Positions 10,928 to 18,886 of a stretch of DNA of 64,000 nt are shown piece by piece. Source of the stretch: Herbaspirillum rhizosphaerae (GTDB lineage: Bacteria > Pseudomonadota > Gammaproteobacteria > Burkholderiales > Burkholderiaceae_D); the NCBI RefSeq assembly GCF_001189965.1, contig NZ_LFLU01000003.1, forward strand, positions 332,616-396,615. Reading direction: 5' to 3'. The notes beneath the pieces are model-generated. The model saw only the letters and a list, made by a program, of their open reading frames with translations, searched no databases and had not been told where the DNA came from. The stretch's first letter is position 1. The number at the start of each line of letters is the position of its first letter. A program made the translations under genes and the position numbers.

Positions 10928-10973
10928 AGCACCGCAATAAGAGAATAGTAAGCGCAAGGATGTTGTAATTTGG

Positions 10974-11002
10974 AGCGCCCCGACAGTTTGACTCGGGGCG
11001 CT
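10974..11002 (+). terminator. Hairpin after the PF10136 gene
   Basis: Ten-bp stem AGCGCCCCGA / TCGGGGCGCT with a 9-nt loop. It is followed by GTTGGGGT rather than a T-run, so it is a terminator-like hairpin with weak release. Confidence 0.5.
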
Positions 11003-11171
11003 GTTGGGGTAAAATCAACCGGTTTTTTGGCGTCGCAGGGGACGGGCGAGAATGCTTAAGCCGAAATGGTTGAGCCAATAATGTATAGCCAAACCTGTGG
11101 GACCAGCTTCGAACGGTGTCGTATTTCGACTTAGTTTGTGCCTTAGTTTGATTTTATTTACCCCTGCCAAT

Positions 11172-11486
11172 ATGAAAAAACTATTCGTACTGCTCGCTTT
11201 TGCGGGTGTTGCCAGCGCGGCTTCGGCCGTCGATCTTGCAGGTAACACCGGTAAGGTCAACGTGTCGATGTGCATCGGCTGCCACGGCATTCCCGGCTAC
11301 AAAGCGACGTTCCCCGAGGTCTATCAGGTCCCCATGCTGGGCGGCCAATCCGCAAAATATATCGAAAACGCGCTGAAAGCCTATCAAAAGGGCGAGCGTA
11401 AGCATCCGTCCATGCAGGGTATCGCCGGTAGCTTGTCCGACAAGGATATCGCCGAGCTGGCTGCTTACTACTCACAGCAAAAATAA
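11172..11486 (+). CDS. Periplasmic c-type cytochrome (class I)
   Basis: A 104-aa precursor. An ~19-residue signal peptide (MKKLFVLLAFAGVASAASA) precedes a single CIGCH haem-attachment motif; the Met in HPSMQGIAG is the probable sixth ligand. The C-terminal helix LSDKDIAELAAYYSQQ is standard for cytochrome c4/c553-like electron carriers. An upstream in-frame extension to 11097 exists, but ATG 11172 fits the signal peptide. A second monohaem cytochrome follows after 12 bp, so the two probably form an operon and a redox pair. Confidence 0.88.
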   Translation: MKKLFVLLAFAGVASAASAVDLAGNTGKVNVSMCIGCHGIPGYKATFPEVYQVPMLGGQSAKYIENALKAYQKGERKHPSMQGIAGSLSDKDIAELAAYYSQQK

Positions 11487-11498
11487 GGGAAGCACGAG

Positions 11499-11852
11499 AT
11501 GAAAAAGATCATGACTTCGGCGGTTTTCGCCGCTTCTTTCCTTGTTTCCCTGAGCGCAGTGGCGGCCGGCAATGCCGAATCCGGCAAGCTGCTGACCGAG
11601 AAATACAATTGCGCTTCCTGCCACGGCAAGGATTTCAATTCACCGATCGATCCGTCCTATCCGAAACTGGCCGGGCAGCATCAGGATTACCTGCAGCACG
11701 CGCTGGTGGCGTATCGCCGCGGCAACGACGGTATGAACGGCCGTACCAACGCTATCATGTCGGGCCAGGCCAAGGCGCTGACCGACAAGGATATCCAGGA
11801 CATCGCAGCCTATCTGCATGGCCTGCCGGGTTCGCTGGTGCTGGAAAAGTAA
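11499..11852 (+). CDS. Periplasmic c-type cytochrome (class I), second of pair
   Basis: A 117-aa precursor with a signal peptide (AASFLVSLSAVAA) and one CASCH haem site. The Met of NAIMSGQAKALTDKDIQDIAAY is the likely distal ligand. It is related to the gene 12 bp upstream, and the pair resembles the halves of a dihaem cytochrome c4 as separate polypeptides. It most likely carries electrons to a terminal oxidase in the periplasm. A strong terminator lies at 11881. Confidence 0.88.
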   Translation: MKKIMTSAVFAASFLVSLSAVAAGNAESGKLLTEKYNCASCHGKDFNSPIDPSYPKLAGQHQDYLQHALVAYRRGNDGMNGRTNAIMSGQAKALTDKDIQDIAAYLHGLPGSLVLEK

Positions 11853-11880
11853 AAAGCCGGCGGCAACGCCGGTCCGCAAT

Positions 11881-11910
11881 AAAAAAGCCACGGCATGCCG
11901 TGGCTTTTTT
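11881..11910 (+). terminator. Rho-independent terminator of the cytochrome pair
   Basis: AAAAAAGCCACGGCA followed by its mirror TGCCGTGGCTTTTTT forms a symmetric 30-nt palindrome with A- and T-runs. It should work in both directions, ending the cytochrome operon and the DUF1841 gene (stop at 11970). Confidence 0.9.
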
Positions 11911-11969
11911 CATGGGCGCGTCATTTGCGTGTCATCTGCAGGGAGCAGACTCAGCAGATTGCTGCCAGC

Positions 11970-12392
11970 TCAGCGGCGCCGGATGCTTTCGATATAGGCG
12001 GCGCTGTCGGGCGGCAAGCCGCTGCGCTGGGAATTCCAGATGACCTCGCCCAGGCATTCCATGATCTCGTGCTGGGCTTCGTGCTCCGACCCCTTGCGTT
12101 GCGCCAGGGCCTGGAAGGCTTTGCGGATGCCGGGCGGCTGGTCGATGGAAATCTGCTCGCTGATCGACAGGTGCATAGACAGGTGCAGGAAGGGATTGGT
12201 CTGACCTTGCTCGACCGAATAATCGGCTTCCAGCGCGCGCTCGACATCGATGAGCTGGTCGTCGTACTCGGGGTGCTGGATGATCCAGTCGCGGGCGATG
12301 GCTTCGAGCGGGGTCAGGATCTGGTTTTCGCGATGTTTGCGGAAGGCTTCGCAAAAGAAGCGGCGCACATCGTGCTGGCTAGGGTTGAACAT
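11970..12392 (-). CDS. DUF1841 family protein
   Basis: A 140-aa cytosolic protein. It opens MFNPSQHDVRRFFCEAFRKH, characteristic of DUF1841, and has the family's 'NPFLHLSMHLSISEQISIDQ' core with several His. It is near-universal in beta- and gamma-proteobacteria but of unknown function. It is monocistronic, with a bidirectional terminator downstream. Confidence 0.85.
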   Translation of the reverse strand: MFNPSQHDVRRFFCEAFRKHRENQILTPLEAIARDWIIQHPEYDDQLIDVERALEADYSVEQGQTNPFLHLSMHLSISEQISIDQPPGIRKAFQALAQRKGSEHEAQHEIMECLGEVIWNSQRSGLPPDSAAYIESIRRR

Positions 12393-12581
12393 TGCGGCTG
12401 CTGGGACGACGTAAAGGCATCATTGTACGTCTTATCGCCGAAGTCTTCCCGCCGCCGGGTCCGGGCTTTCTCCGCCTGCCGCGCTCCACTGCGCCAAAAT
12501 ATTCCGGCTTGAGTTGTCGTGCGGTAATATGGACGCAGATGGCGAGGACACATCGCCACATTTCGGAAAGGGACGCCGATC

Positions 12582-13805
12582 ATGAAACTCCGGTTTTGCA
12601 CATGGCAGCAGCCTTTGCGGCTGGCCTTGTTGATGGGTGCGCTTTGCCTTGCAGCGAGCCCGGATACGCTTGCTTCGCTGAAAACGGACAAAGCGGAAAA
12701 GGCCGAGAAAGCAGAGAAGGCCGGCAAGGAAGCGCAGACGGTACTGATCGGCTATGCCGGGCCGCTGAGCGGCATGTCGTCCGGCGTCGGCAAGAGCATG
12801 GCCAACGCGGCTCAACTGGCCGTGGATGAGGCCAACAAGCGCGGCTTGCAGATCCAGGGCAAGCCGGTCTTGCTGCAATTGCTGCTGCAGGACGATCGCA
12901 CCAATCCCCGCACTGCCGAATTCATCGCCCGCTATCTCGCCAAAACCGGCGTGGTAGGCGTGATCGGTCATTGGAACAGCGCCGCCAGTCTGGCGGCGGC
13001 ACCCATCTACAATGCTGCCGGCGTGATCCAGATATCGCCCGCCACCATGAGCACGCTCTATACGCAGCAGGGCAATCGCGCCGCCTTTCGCACCATCGGC
13101 AACAACGGCAGCGCCGGCAGCTACACCGCTGACTACGCGGTGAAAGTCCTGCAGACCAGGCGCGTTCTGGTGGTCGACGACGGCACGCCGTTCGGGCGCG
13201 GCTTTGTCGAGCAATTCAGCCGTACCGCAAAGGAGCAGGGAGCGCAGATTGTGGGAGCGCATACGGTCAGCGACAAGACCTCGGACTTCAACGCGGTGCT
13301 GGCAGACGCGCTCAGATTGCGTCCCGACGCGGTCTTGTTCGGCGGTCTGGACATGCAGGCTTCGACATTGGCGCGCGCCATCAAGCGCAGCAAGCTGCAG
13401 ACGCGTTTCATCGGCGCCAGCGGCACCGTCGGTCTGCCGTTTCTGAAGGCTGCGGGCGCCGACGGCAACGGCAGCATTGTGCTGGAGCCGGGGCTGCCGA
13501 CGGAGAAGATGCCGGGCTGGAAGAGTTTTGAAAAGAACTACATGCAGAAATTCGACAGCAATATCGATTTGTACGCGCCGTTCGCCTACGACGCCACACA
13601 GGTATTGATCGCCGCCATGCGTCAGGCCAACTCGGTGGATCCGAAAAAGGTGGCGGAAGCGCTGCACGACATCCGTTTTGCCGGCATGACGGGAACGATT
13701 TCCTTCAATCACGAAGGCGATCTCAACAACCCGACCTTTACCATCTACGAAGTGCAGAACCAGAGCTGGGTGGTGCGCAAGATCATCTCCGGCAGCGTGA
13801 ATTAG
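12582..13805 (+). CDS. Branched-chain amino-acid-type ABC periplasmic binding protein
   Basis: A 407-aa periplasmic-binding-fold type I protein (Peripla_BP_6, LivK-like). It has a signal peptide in the first ~30 residues, then an unusual Lys/Glu/Ala stretch (KAEKAEKAEKAGKEA, about 37-51) before the mature fold begins at LIGYAGPLSGMSSGVGKSM. Motifs VIGHWNSAASLAAAPIYN and DYAVKVLQTRRVLVVDDGTPFGRG are standard for the family. No permease or ATPase genes are adjacent, so it either feeds a distant Liv-type transporter or acts as a sensor. The ligand is unknown. Confidence 0.82.
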   Translation: MKLRFCTWQQPLRLALLMGALCLAASPDTLASLKTDKAEKAEKAEKAGKEAQTVLIGYAGPLSGMSSGVGKSMANAAQLAVDEANKRGLQIQGKPVLLQLLLQDDRTNPRTAEFIARYLAKTGVVGVIGHWNSAASLAAAPIYNAAGVIQISPATMSTLYTQQGNRAAFRTIGNNGSAGSYTADYAVKVLQTRRVLVVDDGTPFGRGFVEQFSRTAKEQGAQIVGAHTVSDKTSDFNAVLADALRLRPDAVLFGGLDMQASTLARAIKRSKLQTRFIGASGTVGLPFLKAAGADGNGSIVLEPGLPTEKMPGWKSFEKNYMQKFDSNIDLYAPFAYDATQVLIAAMRQANSVDPKKVAEALHDIRFAGMTGTISFNHEGDLNNPTFTIYEVQNQSWVVRKIISGSVN

Positions 13806-13844
13806 CCGCACATTGAGCCGCACCTTGCACGCAGCGGATGACGC

Positions 13845-14495
13845 TCAGACGCCCTTTTGCGGCAGCGGCGTCTTTTGTTTGAATTCGCACAGGTCGGCGA
13901 TGATGCAGTTCCAGCACTGCGGTTTGCGCGCGATGCAGGTATAGCGGCCGTGCAGGATCAGCCAGTGGTGGGCATCCTGCAAAAATTCCGGCGCGACGAA
14001 TTTCATCAGCTTGCGCTCGACTTCATCGACGTCTTTGCCCGGTGCAATACCGGTGCGGTTGGAGACGCGGAAAATATGCGTGTCGACGGCAATGGTGGGA
14101 TGGCCGAAGGCCGTATTCAGCACCACGTTGGCAGTCTTGCGGCCGACGCCGGGCAAGGCTTCCAGTTCTTCGCGCGTCTGCGGCACTTCGCCGCCGTGCT
14201 GTTCCAGCAGGAGGCGGCAAGTCTCGATCACGTTCTTGGCCTTGGTGCGGAACAGGCCGATTGTCTGGATATAGGGAATCAGTTCATCCACCCCCAGCTT
14301 GTAAATTTTGGCGGGCGTATTGGCGACCGGATACAGCTTGCGCGTGGCCTTGTTGACCGAGACGTCGGTGGCTTGCGCCGACAGCAGCACGGCGATCAGC
14401 AGCTCGAACGGCGTGGTGTATTCCAGCTCGGTGGTCGGGGTCGGATTGGCTTGACGCAGGCGGGTGAATATTTCGCGGCGCTTTTCGCTGTTCAT
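13845..14495 (-). CDS. nth: Endonuclease III
   Basis: A 216-aa DNA glycosylase/AP lyase for oxidised pyrimidines. The helix-hairpin-helix LPGVGRKTANVVLN carries the catalytic Lys and is followed by AVDTHIFRVSNR with the catalytic Asp. The C-terminal 4Fe-4S loop is C-x6-C-x2-C-x5-C (CIARKPQCWNCIIADLC). Length is normal. It lies 16 bp downstream of the rsxB-like gene on the same strand, a pairing seen in many proteobacteria. Confidence 0.95.
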   Translation of the reverse strand: MNSEKRREIFTRLRQANPTPTTELEYTTPFELLIAVLLSAQATDVSVNKATRKLYPVANTPAKIYKLGVDELIPYIQTIGLFRTKAKNVIETCRLLLEQHGGEVPQTREELEALPGVGRKTANVVLNTAFGHPTIAVDTHIFRVSNRTGIAPGKDVDEVERKLMKFVAPEFLQDAHHWLILHGRYTCIARKPQCWNCIIADLCEFKQKTPLPQKGV

Positions 14496-14511
14496 GGCTG
14501 GGCTTGGCTAT

Positions 14512-15225
14512 TTAATGTGGCTTGGCTGTCGGAGTACTGTCGGCTGCTGCGGCTTGTTCTTTCTTCAGGCGTGCGCGTTCGATGGCGGCCTGGATGATGG
14601 CTTTTTTGCGCTCTTGTTCGGCTTTTTCTTCGGGCGAGAGCGCGTTTGCCGACTCAACTTCTTTCAGTTTCGCAGCAGCCTTGGCGGCAAGGCGGGCGTC
14701 ATTTTCTTCCTTCTCGCGGCGCAGGCGGAAGCTGCGGAAATCATGCTGCGCGCGCGCCGCGTCTGCTTGTGCTTGCGACCAGGCGTCCCAGCCGGTCTTG
14801 CCGGGCGTAACGTCGACCATGGCGATGCAATCGACCGGGCAGGGCGCGACGCACAGATCGCAGCCGGTGCAGGCATCCGCCAGCACGGTGTGCAGTTGCT
14901 TGGCGGCGCCGACGATGGCGTCGACCGGGCAGGCCTGGATGCACAGCGTGCAGCCGATGCAGACGGCTTCATCGATGACGGCGCGCGTGCGGCTGCGCTC
15001 GACGCCGTTGGCCGGGTTGAGCGGCAACAGCGGGCGTTCCAGCAATTGCGCGAGGCGGGCGATGCCTTCGGCGCCGCCGGGCGGGCATTGATTGTAGGAG
15101 GCGCTGCCGTCAGCGATGGCTTCTGCGTACGGCCGGCAGGCAGGATAGCCGCACTTGCTGCATTGGGTTTGCGGCAGCAGGTTTTCGATCTGGTCGGCGA
15201 GTGACAGGACAGCGGGAGAAGACAC
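14512..15225 (-). CDS. rsxB: RnfB/RsxB-like iron-sulfur electron transport protein
   Basis: A 237-aa ferredoxin-like protein. The N-terminal [16 protein letters not shown] is the RnfB 4Fe-4S motif. Two bacterial ferredoxin clusters follow: [14 protein letters not shown] and [14 protein letters not shown]. Unlike canonical RnfB it lacks the N-terminal membrane helix, and it ends in a long Ala/Lys/Glu-rich helical tail (~165-237). No rnfACDGE genes are nearby, so it may work alone, perhaps supplying electrons to other enzymes. It is probably co-transcribed with nth. Confidence 0.85.
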   Translation of the reverse strand: MSSPAVLSLADQIENLLPQTQCSKCGYPACRPYAEAIADGSASYNQCPPGGAEGIARLAQLLERPLLPLNPANGVERSRTRAVIDEAVCIGCTLCIQACPVDAIVGAAKQLHTVLADACTGCDLCVAPCPVDCIAMVDVTPGKTGWDAWSQAQADAARAQHDFRSFRLRREKEENDARLAAKAAAKLKEVESANALSPEEKAEQERKKAIIQAAIERARLKKEQAAAADSTPTAKPH

Positions 15226-15340
15226 GGTGAATAGCAGCAGTAGTAAGCGGTAGTAATAAGCTGCGCCGCAGACGGCGCAAAGGACCCGGAGCCGTATTAT
15301 CCGGGAAACCGGCCTGGCGTGGGAAACCGTCGGGCAATAA

Positions 15341-15373
15341 AAAAGCCTTTGCCGGCTGCCGGCAAAGGCTTTT
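15341..15373 (-). terminator. Terminator of the PHA depolymerase gene
   Basis: A 15-bp perfect stem (AAAAGCCTTTGCCGG with its mirror) and a 3-nt loop, flanked by A- and T-runs, 27 bp past the depolymerase stop. Confidence 0.9.
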
Positions 15374-15399
15374 TCAGCTTTTCAGTGCAGCGCCAGGTA

Positions 15400-16635
15400 T
15401 CAGGAATTTGCCTGGATGAATTCGCCGATCTTCGGACAGATGACTTCGCGCCAGCGGCGACCCGAGAAAATCCCGTAGTGGCCGCACTTCGGTGCAGTGA
15501 AATGCTGCTTGCGCGCCTTTGGAATCGACGAGCACAGGTCTTGCGCCGCCTGGGTCTGGCCGGAGCCGGAAATGTCGTCCAGTTCGCCTTCGATGGTGAA
15601 CAGCGCTACCGACTTGATGTCTTGCGGACGCACGGTCTTGCCGTCGATTTCCCAGGTGCCCTTGGGCAGGTCGAAGTCTTGGAACACGATCTTGATGGTT
15701 TCCAGGTAGAACTCGGCCGGCATGTCGAGCACGGCGTTGTATTCGTCGTAGAACTTGCGATGGCTTTCCGCCGACTCGTCGTCGCCGTCGCGCAGGTGCA
15801 TGTAGAAGTCCCAGTGGCTCTCGGCATGGCGGCGCGGGTTCATGGCGACGAAGCCGGCGTGCTGCAGGAAGCCCGGATAGACCTTGCGGCCGAAGCCGGG
15901 ATAATTCGGCGGCACGCTGTAGATGACGGTGTTTTCAAACCAGCTGAACGGCTTTTCGGTCGCCAGGTCGTTGACCGCGGTCGGCGATTTGCGCGCATCG
16001 ATCGGGCCGCCCATCATGGTCATGCTCTTGGGCAGCTTGGGATCGTTGGCGCTGGCCATCAGCGCAATCGCCGCCAACACCGGCACGGTCGGCTGGCACA
16101 CCGAGATGACGTGGACATCAGGACCCAGCGTGCGGATGAAGTCCTGAATGTAGTAGACGTAATCGTGCAGGTGGAAGGAGCCTTTATCCATCGGCACCAT
16201 GCGCGCATCGGTCCAGTCGGTGATGAAGACGTCATGGTTCGGCAGCAGGCCGCGCACGGTGTCGCGCAGCAACGTGGAATGGTGGCCGGACAGCGGCGCG
16301 ACCAGCAGCACGGTCGGCTGTTTGAGCGCGGCCAGTTGCTTGGTTTCCAGATCCTTGCGGAAGTGGATCAGGCGACAGAACGGCTTGGTTTCGGCAACTT
16401 TTTCGATGATATCGACGGTCTTGCCGTTGATTTCGGTCGATTCGATCTGGAATTCGGGTTTTTCGTAGTCTTTGCCGAGGCGGTAGAGCAGTTCGTAACC
16501 GGCGGCGATGCGTTGTGCAAAGGGCGTGTGGGCAAGCGGTGAAACAGGATCCGAGAACAGCTTGGCTGAGGTTTCCGCCCACTGCATCAATGGGTTGAGA
16601 AAGGTGCGGTTTAATTCATGAAGTTGATAAAGCAT
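15400..16635 (-). CDS. phaZ: Intracellular polyhydroxyalkanoate depolymerase
   Basis: A 411-aa cytosolic enzyme that hydrolyses stored native PHB granules. The nucleophile region reads HVISVCQPTVPVLAA, with Cys in place of the usual lipase-box Ser, as in the PhaZ1 type of Cupriavidus. The C-terminal CGHYGIFSGRRWR carries the catalytic His. Length is typical. No signal peptide is present, which agrees with granule-associated action. Upstream is an AT-rich leader containing a TTGC-N3-GCAA dyad, also seen before the phasin gene. Confidence 0.92.
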   Translation of the reverse strand: MLYQLHELNRTFLNPLMQWAETSAKLFSDPVSPLAHTPFAQRIAAGYELLYRLGKDYEKPEFQIESTEINGKTVDIIEKVAETKPFCRLIHFRKDLETKQLAALKQPTVLLVAPLSGHHSTLLRDTVRGLLPNHDVFITDWTDARMVPMDKGSFHLHDYVYYIQDFIRTLGPDVHVISVCQPTVPVLAAIALMASANDPKLPKSMTMMGGPIDARKSPTAVNDLATEKPFSWFENTVIYSVPPNYPGFGRKVYPGFLQHAGFVAMNPRRHAESHWDFYMHLRDGDDESAESHRKFYDEYNAVLDMPAEFYLETIKIVFQDFDLPKGTWEIDGKTVRPQDIKSVALFTIEGELDDISGSGQTQAAQDLCSSIPKARKQHFTAPKCGHYGIFSGRRWREVICPKIGEFIQANS

Positions 16636-16722
16636 GGCTGACCTTTACACATATTACGCATGAAGCTGGCTGACGGGTCCGGGGCGGCATTGTGTGCTGC
16701 CCAGACAAAAAACCTTGCTATG

Positions 16723-16733
16723 TTGCAATGCAA
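16723..16733. promoter_or_regulatory. TGC-N3-GCA dyad upstream of phaZ (PhaR-like site)
   Basis: TTGCAATGCAA, a dyad with half-sites TTGC/GCAA, lies 88 bp upstream of the phaZ start in an AT-rich leader. The same TGC-N3-GCA layout occurs upstream of the phasin gene (30582-30596). PHA regulators of the PhaR family bind TGC/GCA-rich dyads, so this is a candidate operator. Confidence 0.4.
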
Positions 16734-16813
16734 TATTTTAACACGCTTTGGTCTTACCTGTGATTCTACGGCGGATGATAATAACTGAAATGTCGACAAA
16801 GAATTTTCAGGTT

Positions 16814-16841
16814 GTTGAATAAATTGGTTCTTTTATTCAAC
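16814..16841. repeat. Inverted repeat in the phaZ upstream region
   Basis: Ten-bp perfect arms GTTGAATAAA / TTTATTCAAC separated by 8 nt, between the phaZ promoter region and the terminator of the reductase gene. It is AT-rich, so either a protein-binding dyad or a weak hairpin; no assignment. The rest of 16636-16910 shows no gene. Confidence 0.45.
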
Positions 16842-16910
16842 GATTTATAGCGACATTATCGGCGTCCGAATGTGTTGCTTGAGCTTATATCGGGACGACC
16901 GGAAAAGAAA

Positions 16911-16939
16911 AAAGCCCCAATCCAGAGGAGAGGGGCTTT
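16911..16939 (-). terminator. Terminator of the ferredoxin reductase gene
   Basis: Read on the minus strand, AAAGCCCC-N13-GGGGCTTT followed by TTTC, beginning 17 bp after the reductase stop at 16956. Confidence 0.85.
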
Positions 16940-16955
16940 GGGCAATAGTTTCGCG

Positions 16956-18038
16956 TTAATCGAAAACCGGTGTTTCCACGCCGAGGATCTTGTGCAGTTT
17001 CGGCGACGTTGTCGTGTATTGCATGTGGATCTTCTTTTCCGGGAAGATGTACGGCGCTGCGCCGAAGGCCGCCAGCGCGGCTTCGTGGAAGCCCGACAGG
17101 ATCAGCTTCTTCTTGCCTGGATAGGTATTGATGTCGCCGACCGCGAAGATGCCCGGAACGTTGGTTTCGAACTTTTCGGTGTCGACCACTTTCAACTGCT
17201 TGCGCTCGATGTCCAAGCCCCATTCGGCGATCGGGCCCAGTTTTGGCGACAAACCGAAGAACACCAGCAGCATGTCCAGCGGCAGGCGGCGGGTGACGCC
17301 GTCGGCGCCGGTGACCTTGATTTCGGACAGCTTGCCGTCCTTGGCTTCAAAGCCGGTGGCCTGGCCGACCAGGAATTGCATTTCGTACTGTTCGCACAGT
17401 TCCTTCATCTTGGCCACCGATGCCGGCGCCGCGCGGAATTCTTCGCGACGGTGCAGCAGCACGACGGATTCGGCCTTGCCGACGAAGTTCAGCGCCCAGT
17501 CCAGCGCGGAGTCGCCGCCGCCGCAGATGACGATGTTCTTGCCTTCGAACTGGGCCGGATCCTTGACGCGGTAGAACAGTTGCGAGCCGTCGAAGGCTTC
17601 GATGCCGTCGACCTTCAAGGTGCGCGGCTGGAACGAACCCACGCCGGCGGCGATGAAGATGGTCTTGGTGATGAATTTGGTGCCGGCGGATGTTTCGAGG
17701 TCGAAACGGCCGTCTTCGCGCTTTTGCACGACGGTGACTTCCTGGCCAAGATGGAAGACCGGGTCGAACGGTTCGATTTGCTTGAGCAGATTGTCGGTCA
17801 GTTCCTGGCCGGTGCAGACAGGCACGGCGGGGATGTCGTAGATCGGCTTGTCCGGGTACAGTTCGACGCATTGGCCGCCGACATTGGCGAGCGAGTCGAT
17901 GACGTGCGCCTTGATTTCCAGCAGGCCCAGTTCGAATACCTGGAACAGGCCGACAGGGCCCGCGCCGACGATGACGGCATCGGTTTCGATCGGCGTTGTT
18001 TTGCCGGCGTCAGCGGCCGCAATCTTGAAGTTGTCCAT
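16956..18038 (-). CDS. Ferredoxin/flavodoxin-NADP(+) reductase, thioredoxin-reductase-like
   Basis: A 360-aa FAD/NADP enzyme of the YumC-type FNR family. FAD-binding [14 protein letters not shown] lies at ~26-39, the NADP-binding Rossmann motif is [14 protein letters not shown], and GDINTYPGK near the C-terminus is the second FAD contact. It lacks the CxxC redox pair of thioredoxin reductase (SALDWA replaces it), which supports an FNR role. It lies downstream of fdxA on the same strand, so the pair probably passes electrons between NADPH and the 7Fe ferredoxin. Confidence 0.9.
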   Translation of the reverse strand: MDNFKIAAADAGKTTPIETDAVIVGAGPVGLFQVFELGLLEIKAHVIDSLANVGGQCVELYPDKPIYDIPAVPVCTGQELTDNLLKQIEPFDPVFHLGQEVTVVQKREDGRFDLETSAGTKFITKTIFIAAGVGSFQPRTLKVDGIEAFDGSQLFYRVKDPAQFEGKNIVICGGGDSALDWALNFVGKAESVVLLHRREEFRAAPASVAKMKELCEQYEMQFLVGQATGFEAKDGKLSEIKVTGADGVTRRLPLDMLLVFFGLSPKLGPIAEWGLDIERKQLKVVDTEKFETNVPGIFAVGDINTYPGKKKLILSGFHEAALAAFGAAPYIFPEKKIHMQYTTTSPKLHKILGVETPVFD

Positions 18039-18188
18039 AAAAATCCAATTCCCGTTTCAGTTGAGAGGTGTTTCCAGACTCAATTGGCTACCGGCCAAGG
18101 CAGGTTTGCGCGGCATGGTGCTACTGCCTGTGCATTCCCGATCTTGGCTATATGGCTAGAGGTGAAGGCTGTGTTCGTGCCGCCGGGG

Positions 18189-18221
18189 CCGGATGGATAT
18201 CGAAATCCGATATCCATCCGG
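18189..18221 (-). terminator. Strong hairpin between fdxA and its reductase gene
   Basis: A 14-bp perfect stem CCGGATGGATATCG / CGATATCCATCCGG with a 5-nt loop, 20 bp past the fdxA stop. It has no T-run. It could attenuate read-through into the reductase gene or protect the fdxA mRNA 3' end. Confidence 0.55.
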
Positions 18222-18240
18222 CTGCCGGCCGGTGCATCGC

Positions 18241-18564
18241 TTAGCGTTGCAGGAACTCCAGTTTGTTCTTGGCGTCTTTCCATTCCTCGGCTTCCGCCAG
18301 GGGAGCCTTGGTCTTGGTGATGGAAGGCCAGTTGCGCGCCAGTTGCTCATTGAGCTTGATGAATTCTTGCTGATCGGCCGGGACGTCTTCTTCCGCATAG
18401 ATCGCATTGACCGGGCATTCCGCAACGCAAACGGCGCAGTCGATGCACTCGTCCGGATCAATCGCGAGAAAATTCGGGCCTTCGCGGAAGCAATCAACCG
18501 GGCATACATCAACGCAGTCCGTATAACGGCAGCGGATGCAGGAGTCGGTGACAACGTGGGTCAT
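18241..18564 (-). CDS. fdxA: 7Fe ferredoxin FdxA
   Basis: A 107-aa seven-iron ferredoxin. The first cluster region is CIRCRYTDCVDVCPVDC, where the pattern gives a 3Fe-4S site; the second is CIDCAVCVAECP for 4Fe-4S. The C-terminal extension (about 40 residues, EFIKLNEQLARNWPSITK) is diagnostic of the proteobacterial FdxA family. It probably acts as a low-potential electron carrier and partner of the downstream reductase. Confidence 0.93.
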   Translation of the reverse strand: MTHVVTDSCIRCRYTDCVDVCPVDCFREGPNFLAIDPDECIDCAVCVAECPVNAIYAEEDVPADQQEFIKLNEQLARNWPSITKTKAPLAEAEEWKDAKNKLEFLQR

Positions 18565-18886
18565 AACAGTCCTATCTGTAAAATTTCTTTAAAACCGATG
18601 TCAAACTCAGCCGGATTTAGTGGCAATATGGCGCGCAATGTGTCGCGCAATGTGTCACGATTATGCAGCGATTCATTTGCGCATGCATTGTTGCCGCTGC
18701 GTTTGCGGATCGGGAGCGCCTTTCAAGGCTGACTCGGCGCAAATTCGCTGCTTGCGAACAATTCCTATCTAACCGGCTGGAAAGCCTTGTATTTTAAGGC
18801 AATTCAACTTTTCTCACAAATGAGGCTTATACAGATTACGTATAAGTAAATATGAAATATTCATTCGCCAAAGGACAGGTTTAAAA
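18565..18886. other. Intergenic region with 12-bp tandem repeat
   Basis: A 322-bp gap between the divergent fdxA and binding-protein genes. It contains two direct 12-bp copies of GCGCAATGTGTC (18633-18656) in the fdxA upstream region, then an AT-rich stretch (18790-18870) that likely holds the promoter of the binding-protein gene. I see no open frame with coding character. Confidence 0.6.

Noticed and set aside
16872..18320. 482-codon frame opposite the ferredoxin reductase
   Set aside because: Antisense to a gene with clear FAD and NADP motifs; it crosses the reductase terminator and both intergenic regions.
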